The notes beneath the pieces were generated by a model that was not told the origin of the DNA, did no database searches, and saw nothing but the letters and a program-made list of their open reading frames with translations. The position numbers and the translations under genes were made by a program. From Allofournierella sp. (GTDB taxonomy: Bacteria > Bacillota > Clostridia > Oscillospirales > Ruminococcaceae), in contig JAHHRU010000004.1 of the NCBI GenBank assembly GCA_020025635.1, forward strand, positions 79,665 through 143,664: 64,000 nt of DNA, given 5' to 3'. This document shows positions 58,003 to 64,000 of the stretch, in pieces (the stretch's first letter is position 1; every line of letters begins with the position of its first letter).

Positions 58003-59787
58003 ATGACTACCAACGAAAAAATCAGCCAGCTGCGCACCGCCATGCTGGCTGCCGGGGCCGAGGTTTGCCTCATCCCCTCTTCCGACCCTCATGTGAGCGA
58101 GTACCTGCCCGCACACTGGGCCGCCCGCAGCTATTTTTCCGGCTTCACCGGCAGCATGGGCACCCTGGTCGTGACCAGCACCGGCAGCGCTCTGTGGGCA
58201 GACGGCCGCTACTTCATCCAGGCCGAGCGCCAGATCGCCGGCAGCGAGATCGAGCTTCAGCGCATCGGCGTTGAGGGTGTGCCCACCGTGAACCAGTACA
58301 TCGCCGACCATTTGAGCGAGGGCCAGTTCCTGGCTTTGGACGGTATGGTAACCCCCACCGATACCGTGAAGCAGCTGGAAAAGCTGTTGAGCAAAAAGGG
58401 CGCCGGCATCAAGAGCGTAGATCTTGTGAGTGGCTGCTGGGAAGACCGGCCTGCCATCCCCTCCACCCCGGCTTACCTGCTGGATGTGAAGTATGCCGGC
58501 CTTTCGGCAAAGGAAAAGCTGGCCCTTCTGCGAAAAGAGCTGGACAAAAAGGAAACCAAAGCCATGGTCATTCCCCGGCTGGACAGTGTGGCCTGGCTTT
58601 TGAACCTGCGTGCTTCGGACCTTGAGTGCACCCCGTTTGCCCTGGCTTTCTGCTTTGTGACCCCCGATGATGCCATGCTGTTCATTGACCGCAGCCGCCT
58701 GCCCAAAGAAGCCGAAGAGGCCCTTGGCCAGCAGGGCGTTCAGGTCGTTGATTATGACAAACTGCTGGGCACCCTGACCGCTTATCACCACAACCTGCCG
58801 GTTCTGGTGGACACCGCCGGCACCAACTGGGCCATTTACAACACCCTGCGTGAGAACCCGGCCTTTACTTTGGTTGAGGGCGGCGACCCCATTCAGGCAC
58901 TCAAGGGCATCAAAAACGAAACCGAGATCAAAAACAATCACAATGCGCATGTAAAGGACGGCGTGGCCATGGTCCGTTTCCAGATGTGGATGGAAGACCG
59001 GATGACACAGGGCATTGCCACCACCGAGCTGGATGTTGCCGAGGTTTTGAAAAAGCTGCGCAGTGAGCAGGACCTGAACACCGACACCAGCTTCGGCACC
59101 ATTGCCGCCTACGGCGCAAATGCCGCCATGATGCACTATCAGGCAAGCGCCGAGAGCTTTGCCACCCTGGAGCCCCATGGCCTTCTGCTGGTTGACTCCG
59201 GCGGACAGTATCTGGACGGCACCACCGACATCACCCGCACCTATGCACTGGGCGAGCTGACCGACAATGAGCGCACCTACTACACCTACACCCTGAAGAG
59301 CCATATCGACATGGCAAAGCTTCAGTTCCTTTCCGGCTGCACCGGCGGCAATCTGGACATCATTGCCCGTGCCCCCGTTTGGGCCCACGGCATCGACTAC
59401 CGCTGCGGCACCGGCCACGGTGTCGGCTTCTACGGCAATGTGCATGAAGGCCCCCACAGTCTGCGTGTTACCAACAACGTGGTGTTCAAGCCCGGCATGG
59501 TGGTCACCGACGAGCCCGGCGTTTACGAAGAGGGCGAACTGGGTATCCGCATTGAAAACGAGCTGCTGTGCGTGGAAAAGGAAAAGAATCAGTACGGCCA
59601 GTTCCTGGGCTTCGAGACCATCACCTTCTGCCCCATCGACCTGACCCCCGTGCGGCCCGAGCTGCTGGATCAGGCCGAAAAGGACTGGCTGAATGCCTTC
59701 CACAAGAATGTTTACGAGACCCTGAAACCCCATCTGACCCAGCACGAAGCCGACTGGCTGCTGGGCAAGACCCTGCCTTTGGCCTAA
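58003..59787 (+). CDS. Xaa-Pro aminopeptidase (M24B, long form)
   Basis: A 594-residue metallopeptidase that removes an N-terminal residue before proline. It has the three-domain long form known from XPNPEP1: two creatinase-like N-terminal domains (start EKISQLRTAMLAAGAEVCLIPSSDPH, second from about residue 165) and a pita-bread catalytic domain from about 330. Metal ligands are in LLLVDSGGQYLDGTTDITRT (two Asp), GTGHGVG (His), TDEPGVYEEGELGIRIEN (Glu) and the final Glu near GFETIT. The start follows GAAAAGAGG. It is monocistronic and likely digests dietary or host peptides inside the cell. Confidence 0.95.
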   Translation: MTTNEKISQLRTAMLAAGAEVCLIPSSDPHVSEYLPAHWAARSYFSGFTGSMGTLVVTSTGSALWADGRYFIQAERQIAGSEIELQRIGVEGVPTVNQYIADHLSEGQFLALDGMVTPTDTVKQLEKLLSKKGAGIKSVDLVSGCWEDRPAIPSTPAYLLDVKYAGLSAKEKLALLRKELDKKETKAMVIPRLDSVAWLLNLRASDLECTPFALAFCFVTPDDAMLFIDRSRLPKEAEEALGQQGVQVVDYDKLLGTLTAYHHNLPVLVDTAGTNWAIYNTLRENPAFTLVEGGDPIQALKGIKNETEIKNNHNAHVKDGVAMVRFQMWMEDRMTQGIATTELDVAEVLKKLRSEQDLNTDTSFGTIAAYGANAAMMHYQASAESFATLEPHGLLLVDSGGQYLDGTTDITRTYALGELTDNERTYYTYTLKSHIDMAKLQFLSGCTGGNLDIIARAPVWAHGIDYRCGTGHGVGFYGNVHEGPHSLRVTNNVVFKPGMVVTDEPGVYEEGELGIRIENELLCVEKEKNQYGQFLGFETITFCPIDLTPVRPELLDQAEKDWLNAFHKNVYETLKPHLTQHEADWLLGKTLPLA

Positions 59788-60029
59788 AACACCTGACTGA
59801 TGCAAAAGAGCCGCACGTTTGGGTGTGCCAGATAAGAAAGCGTTCTCCAAAGGTCTTAGAAATCCAATTCTAACAATTCACCATTTTACCTTTTGGGAGT
59901 AAAATGGTATGCTCGTGAAGGCACACAGAAAACAGCATCGTTTTTCTATTATCACCTGTGTTATGATTTACAACGAACCGATAAACCGAAATAAATTCAG
60001 CAGAATATATTATGGGTGAATTATAAAAA
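59788..60029. other. 242-bp gap with a hairpin
   Basis: No gene is seen. A perfect 9-bp inverted repeat (ACCATTTTA at 59880-59888 with TAAAATGGT at 59900-59908) lies in the middle. Base composition shifts here from G+C-rich to A+T-rich, entering the GNAT gene. Confidence 0.5.
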
Positions 60030-60524
60030 ATGAACACGAAAATTATAAAAGTTAAGAGGGAAAATGTTATAGATCTCGCCCCGTTGGTTGCGGATTTCCG
60101 TGTTGCACTTAAATCATATAAAGGCATTTCATCCATTCCAGACATAGAAAATGGAAAAGATGAAATTCTTGAATATTTGGATGCTGACTTTCCAGTTTAT
60201 GCAGCTATCCACCAAGAGCAGTTTGTAGGATATATCGTTTGCAAGGTTGAAGCGCCCTGTGTTTGGGTAGAATCACTTTTTGTAGCGAATTCCTTCAGAG
60301 GACTGGGAGTTGCAGATAACCTTATAAAACGAGCAGAGGAATTGGCACTATCTTATGGGGAAGAAACTTTATATTTTAATGTCCACCCCAATAATCATCG
60401 TATGATTTCTTTTCTGCGGAGGCATGGATATTCTGTCCTGAATTTGGTTGAGATACGGAAAATGTATCATGGAGAAACACTTACACAGGAAATTCAAGTC
60501 GGGGAACATTTGTTTGATTATTAA
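60030..60524 (+). CDS. GNAT-family acetyltransferase
   Basis: A 164-residue N-acetyltransferase. The core strand-turn-helix for acetyl-CoA reads VWVESLFVANSFRGLGVADNLI (R/Q-x-x-G-x-G/A type, as RGLGVA), and YFNVHPNNHRMISFLRRHGY is the usual C-terminal block. Many relatives modify amines, peptides or ribosomal proteins; the substrate is unknown. The gene is strikingly A+T rich compared with both neighbours and its ribosome site (GGGTGAA) is weak, suggesting recent acquisition. It ends near a strong bidirectional terminator. Confidence 0.88.
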   Translation: MNTKIIKVKRENVIDLAPLVADFRVALKSYKGISSIPDIENGKDEILEYLDADFPVYAAIHQEQFVGYIVCKVEAPCVWVESLFVANSFRGLGVADNLIKRAEELALSYGEETLYFNVHPNNHRMISFLRRHGYSVLNLVEIRKMYHGETLTQEIQVGEHLFDY

Positions 60525-60586
60525 ATCATAATTGTTGTGATATGGGTATTTGAGCCATTCCAATTTACCAAACAGTTATATAACCA

Positions 60587-60624
60587 AAAACAGGGTATGT
60601 CAGGATTTGACATACCCTGTTTTC
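60587..60624. terminator. Bidirectional terminator between GNAT and DedA genes
   Basis: AAAACAGGGTATGTCA pairs perfectly with TGACATACCCTGTTTT over five bases. Confidence 0.9.
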
Positions 60625-60638
60625 GGTTATGGCATTAT

Positions 60639-61283
60639 TCAAATTACTTCCTTATCTGATGTAAACTTTGCTGTTTTCTTTTTCATTTTCAGCAGCCGGA
60701 GCACCGCTGCCAGCATGGCAAGCAGCATCACAGCTGCCTTGATAAGGCCCATCCATTCCCCGCATTTTTCCGAAAGCAGTGCCCAGGAAGCGCCAGCTGC
60801 CGCCCCCAGGGTGAGCAGGGCCCCGTTCCATACTGCGCTGCCGATGGCTGTGAGCCAGATGAACGAGCACAGGTCCATCCGGGCCATTCCCGCCGGGATG
60901 GAAACAAGGCTTCGCAGAATGGGTACGAACCGCCCCAGCAGCACCGCCTTTTTGCCGGCGCTTGCAAATCGCTGCACCGAGGCAAGCACCTCTTCTTTTT
61001 GAAACCCCAGCCTTTTGCAAAGGGGGGCATCCAGCAGGCGGCCCAGCCGCTCCGGGGTGAGCAGCCGCCCCACCCCATACAGCACCACCGCCCCTGTGAG
61101 CGAACCCAGGGTCGCATACAGGATCATGCCCGGAAGCCTTAAGGCTGTTTGTGTGGTCAGAAAACCGCCAAAGGTCAGAATCAGCTCTGAGGGAATGGGC
61201 GGGAAAAGATTTTCCACCGCGATCAAAAGCGCTATTCCAAGATAGCCGAACTGCTCCATCACCTCTAAGATCCAGCTTTGCAA
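60639..61283 (-). CDS. DedA-family membrane protein
   Basis: A 214-residue membrane protein with four to six helices. Marks of the family are ENLFPPIPSELILTFGGFL near the N-terminus and GRFVPILRSLVSIPAGMARMDL in the middle. DedA proteins are lipid flippase/scramblase-like and support envelope homeostasis, some recycling undecaprenyl phosphate. The start appears to be TTG at 61283, with AAGGGGG nine bases upstream; this gives the usual family N-terminus. It lies downstream of a glycosyltransferase gene but behind its terminator. Confidence 0.9.
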   Translation of the reverse strand: MQSWILEVMEQFGYLGIALLIAVENLFPPIPSELILTFGGFLTTQTALRLPGMILYATLGSLTGAVVLYGVGRLLTPERLGRLLDAPLCKRLGFQKEEVLASVQRFASAGKKAVLLGRFVPILRSLVSIPAGMARMDLCSFIWLTAIGSAVWNGALLTLGAAAGASWALLSEKCGEWMGLIKAAVMLLAMLAAVLRLLKMKKKTAKFTSDKEVI

Positions 61284-61343
61284 GCGCAGGGCCCCCTTTT
61301 GCCTTTTTGCAATTTATATGCAGCCGAGGCCCGAAAATTGCGC

Positions 61344-61383
61344 AAAAAGATACTCCAATCTTATACAGATTGGAGTATCTTTG
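61344..61383. terminator. Terminator after the glycosyltransferase gene
   Basis: AAAGATACTCCAATC pairs with GATTGGAGTATCTTT over seven bases, with A-runs on the left. Confidence 0.9.
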
Positions 61384-61384
61384 G

Positions 61385-62260
61385 TTAAGTTTCCGCAATG
61401 GATACTAAATATTTGTAAATTTGCAGCTTATTTTCCTCATACAGGCCCATTTCTTCATACAGGGCCTTATAGTAAGTAAACAGGCTCGCCTTGGTGGTGA
61501 TGGCATTTTTGATGGTGAACCGGGACGCCAAAAAGCTGTCCGGGTTGTAAACGTAATAATAGATCGGGGTTTCCAGCGCATAGAAGCGGGCCGCATAGCG
61601 GATGTATTCCAGATTGAAAAGAAGGTCCTCGCTCCAGGTAAGCTCTTCGCTGCACCGGATGTCGTGATCCATCACCACATCCCGCCGGTAGAGCTTATTC
61701 CACATGACCCCGTAATAAAAGCTGGCCGGCTCCTTCATCAGGTTCTTTGCGAACTCTTCCTTTGTGTAAAAGCCCTCATCCAGAAAGCCGTATCGGGTAA
61801 TGGTCTGCCGGGGCGGCTCTTCGCCTTCCTCGGTCCAGCTTTCCTTTGCCTCTTTTTTGCGCTCGGCCTTTTCCGAGCGCTTGTCATTTTCCACCCGGAA
61901 ATAATGGCTGATGACCATATCGGCCTGGGTCTCCTCAGCTTTTTCCACCATCAGGCGGGTGGCGTTGGGGTCCAGATAATCATCACTGTCCACAAACTGG
62001 AGATATTTGCCCTTTGCCATTTCAATGGCCAGGTTCCGGGTGGCGGAAACGCCGCTGTTCGCTTTGTCGATCAGCAAAATGCGCTTATCCACCCGGGCAT
62101 ACATTTCGCAAACCGGCAGGCTCACGTCCTTGCTGCCGTCATTCACCACAATGATTTCCAGATTTTCATAGGTCTGCCTGCGTATGCTTTGCAGGCAGCG
62201 GGCAATTTGACCCTGTGCGTTGTACACCGGCAGGATGATGCTGACCAGCGGCTGTTCCAT
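61385..62260 (-). CDS. Family 2 glycosyltransferase
   Basis: A 291-residue GT-A enzyme. The N-terminal strand VSIILPVYNAQGQIARCLQS, the nucleotide-binding IIVVNDGSKD and the DxD-like QFVDSDDYLDPN motif are classical for GT2 proteins that add sugars to cell-surface polymers. A charged insert (about residues 125-150, Lys/Glu rich) follows, and the C-terminal part resembles EpsE/TuaG-type transferases. The ribosome site is AAAGGAGGAAA, and a promoter lies at 62294-62322. No other polysaccharide genes adjoin it, apart from the sugar transferase at the far left edge. Confidence 0.93.
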   Translation of the reverse strand: MEQPLVSIILPVYNAQGQIARCLQSIRRQTYENLEIIVVNDGSKDVSLPVCEMYARVDKRILLIDKANSGVSATRNLAIEMAKGKYLQFVDSDDYLDPNATRLMVEKAEETQADMVISHYFRVENDKRSEKAERKKEAKESWTEEGEEPPRQTITRYGFLDEGFYTKEEFAKNLMKEPASFYYGVMWNKLYRRDVVMDHDIRCSEELTWSEDLLFNLEYIRYAARFYALETPIYYYVYNPDSFLASRFTIKNAITTKASLFTYYKALYEEMGLYEENKLQIYKYLVSIAET

Positions 62261-62293
62261 AGGGGTGTTTCCTCCTTTACACTTCTATCAAAA

Positions 62294-62322
62294 AGCATAG
62301 TATATTTTGGACCGAATTTCAA
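62294..62322 (-). promoter_or_regulatory. Promoter of the glycosyltransferase gene
   Basis: Read leftward, TTGAAA (62317-62322), a 17-bp spacer and TATGCT (62294-62299). Confidence 0.7.
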
Positions 62323-62392
62323 CCGATTCGACAAATGCTCAAAAAGTTTTCATATTCTTTACCGGCAGACCGCTGGGAACGGCTCTTTTCCG

Positions 62393-62401
62393 TGTTATAA
62401 T
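62393..62401 (+). promoter_or_regulatory. Extended -10 promoter of the M32 carboxypeptidase gene
   Basis: TGT directly followed by TATAAT (62396-62401). No good -35 is seen at the usual distance. The start codon lies 33 bp downstream. Confidence 0.55.
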
Positions 62402-62433
62402 AAGAACATCTTATTTCAAAAGGAGATTCTTTT

Positions 62434-63924
62434 ATGAATGAAGCTATGAAATCTCTGCGCACTCTGCAAAAGACCATGTATGGTCTGAACTATGCCATGT
62501 GCGTGATCGATTACGATGCCCAGACTGTGGCACCTTCCGAAAGCAGCGCCGGCCGGGGTGAGGCGCTGGAACAGCTCAGCTCTCTGCAGTACGGCCTGAT
62601 CGCAAGCCCCCAGATGCCCCGCCTGCTGGCCGAGGCAAAGCAGGGTGAACTCACCGAGCAGGAGGCCGCCGAGGTGCGGGAACTGGAAAAGCATTATAAG
62701 CAAATCAGCTGCATCCCGCAGGAGGAATACGCCGCTTTTTCCAACCTGACCAGCAATGCGGTGAACGCCTGGGAAAAGGCAAAAAGCGCAGATGACTTTT
62801 CCATTTTTGCCCCTTATCTTGAAAAGATCGTGGCCACCCGCCGGCGCTTTGCCCACCTGCTGGACCCGGACAAGGCCGCCTATGACGTATATCTGGACCA
62901 GTTTGAGGAAGGCCTGACCATGGAAAAGTGTGATGCCTTCTTTGCCGAACTGAAAGCCACCATCACCCCCCTGGTGCAGAAGATCGCCGCAAAGGGCTGC
63001 CAGCCCCGCACCGATTTTCTGGAAGGCAGCTGGTCCATCGACCGCCAGCGTGAACTTTCGGCCCAGGTGATGGAGCTGATGCACATCGACCCCGCTCACT
63101 GCATCCTGGGTGAAACCGAGCATCCCTTTACCTCCGGCTTCTATAAGGGCGATGTGCGCATCACCACCCACTATCACGAACAGGATGCGGCCAGCAACCT
63201 TTACTCGGTAGTTCACGAGGGCGGCCATGCGCTGTATGAGCTGCACAATGCCGATCGGCTGGTGGGCACCTGCCTTGCGGGCGGCGCTTCCATGGGCATT
63301 CACGAAAGCCAGAGCCGCCTGTTCGAAAACTATGTGGGCCGCAGCCTGCCCTTCATCCGCTGCATCCTGCCCAAAATGGCAGAGCTTTTCCCTGAGCACC
63401 TGGAAGGGGTCAGCGCCGAGGATTTCTACAAGGCCATGAACACCTGCAAGCCCAGCCTGATCCGCACCGAGTCTGACGAAGTGACCTACTGCCTGCACAT
63501 CATGGTGCGCTACGAGCTGGAAAAACAGCTTATGGCCGGCACTCTGGAAGTGGCCGGCCTGCCCCAGGCCTGGAACGCTTTGATGAAGGAGCTGCTGGGC
63601 GTGGACGTGCCCTCGGACGCACAGGGCGTTCTGCAGGACATCCACTGGGCCTGCGGTGATCTGGGCTACTTCCCCAGCTATGCGTTGGGCACCGCTTACG
63701 CCGCACAGATCGTGGATGCCATGCGCCGTGATCTGGATCTGGACAAGCTGCTGGAAGAGGGCGATCTTGCCCCTGTCCTTGACTGGCTCACCGACCGCAT
63801 CTGGCAGTATGGCGCTGAAAAGAGCCCGGAATGGCTCATTCAGAATGCCTGCGGCGCACCCTTCGACCCCAAATTCTTTACCCGCTACCTCACCGAAAAA
63901 TATTCCGCTCTTTACGAGCTGTAA
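62434..63924 (+). CDS. Carboxypeptidase Taq family metallopeptidase (M32)
   Basis: A 496-residue, mostly helical zinc carboxypeptidase that removes C-terminal residues, broad in specificity except for proline. The active site VVHEGGHALYE (HExxH) with the downstream third ligand region GIHESQSRLFEN is intact, as is the DVRITTHYHEQD strand. Length is normal. AAAGGAGA lies 9 bases upstream of the ATG. It is transcribed alone from an extended -10 promoter. Together with aminopeptidase P it gives this region two peptide-trimming enzymes. Confidence 0.96.
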   Translation: MNEAMKSLRTLQKTMYGLNYAMCVIDYDAQTVAPSESSAGRGEALEQLSSLQYGLIASPQMPRLLAEAKQGELTEQEAAEVRELEKHYKQISCIPQEEYAAFSNLTSNAVNAWEKAKSADDFSIFAPYLEKIVATRRRFAHLLDPDKAAYDVYLDQFEEGLTMEKCDAFFAELKATITPLVQKIAAKGCQPRTDFLEGSWSIDRQRELSAQVMELMHIDPAHCILGETEHPFTSGFYKGDVRITTHYHEQDAASNLYSVVHEGGHALYELHNADRLVGTCLAGGASMGIHESQSRLFENYVGRSLPFIRCILPKMAELFPEHLEGVSAEDFYKAMNTCKPSLIRTESDEVTYCLHIMVRYELEKQLMAGTLEVAGLPQAWNALMKELLGVDVPSDAQGVLQDIHWACGDLGYFPSYALGTAYAAQIVDAMRRDLDLDKLLEEGDLAPVLDWLTDRIWQYGAEKSPEWLIQNACGAPFDPKFFTRYLTEKYSALYEL

Positions 63925-64000
63925 CGCAAAAGCCCCTCTGCCCTGTGAACTGCTCCAATTTGTACGGACAGCACAAAAAAGCCCTGTGGAAGGATAATAT
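63925..64000. other. Right-hand end, no gene seen
   Basis: The last 76 bases hold no open frame with a start and no complete terminator. Confidence 0.5.

Overview
The window looks like chromosome from a Gram-positive, endospore-lineage Clostridia bacterium, most likely of the Oscillospiraceae/Ruminococcaceae group (Subdoligranulum/Gemmiger/Faecalibacterium-like); the genus is inference. Support: spo0A next to spoIVB, the mazG-hup-rlbA-yabP-yabQ-divIC-S1 run that parallels the Bacillus yab cluster, class III fructose-1,6-bisphosphatase, HemZ, a CIRCE operator, lipoprotein-type ABC receptors, AAGGAGG ribosome sites and TTGACA/TATAAT promoters. Most genes are fairly G+C rich; a few (about 1.2-3.1 kb, 44.7-48.2 kb, 60.0-60.5 kb) are visibly more A+T rich and may have been acquired.

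Layout. 0-3 kb: edge of a sugar transferase gene, a 1.1-kb gap without a convincing gene, a HAD-like protein and an APH-fold kinase. 3.1-3.6 kb: tRNA-Thr, tRNA-Asp and tRNA-Trp. 3.7-7.1 kb: aldehyde dehydrogenase, then a GntR(YtrA)-ABC-permease operon with an elaborate promoter/operator. 7.1-9.1 kb: htpG under a perfect CIRCE operator. 9.1-9.5 kb: a gap packed with seven hairpins. 9.5-15.8 kb: nucleoside uptake and salvage (deoD, cdd, BMP receptor, ATPase, two permeases). 15.9-22.6 kb: fbp, a PflX-like radical SAM protein with a GT-C-like membrane protein, an RNA methyltransferase and hpf. 22.8-26.8 kb: the yab-type cluster. 26.9-39.5 kb: a long co-directional run from cdaA-cdaR through an FAD protein, an XpaC-like protein, recJ, rsh, dtd, a metallo-beta-lactamase fold protein, hemZ and a uridine-kinase-like gene, joining c-di-AMP and (p)ppGpp functions in one array. 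39.7-43.2 kb: a fused ispDF, spo0A and spoIVB. 43.5-50.4 kb: an unknown protein, tRNA-Leu with an unusual tandem-repeat leader, an ABC-2 exporter with an ArsR-type regulator, a FliB-like protein and a PHP-domain protein. 50.6-54.6 kb: potABCD. 54.7-64 kb: SDR, two G3E GTPases (one with a long His/Cys repeat), aminopeptidase P, GNAT, DedA, a family 2 glycosyltransferase and an M32 carboxypeptidase.

The most notable observations are: a Spo0A whose phospho-acceptor Asp is Glu although its DNA-binding domain looks intact; tandem pseudoknot-capable repeats in the apparent leader of tRNA-Leu; a seven-hairpin intergenic array bounded by exact 26-bp repeats; CIRCE control of htpG; and the 13-residue metal-binding repeat of the CobW-family protein. 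No CRISPR array, prophage or insertion sequence was recognised.
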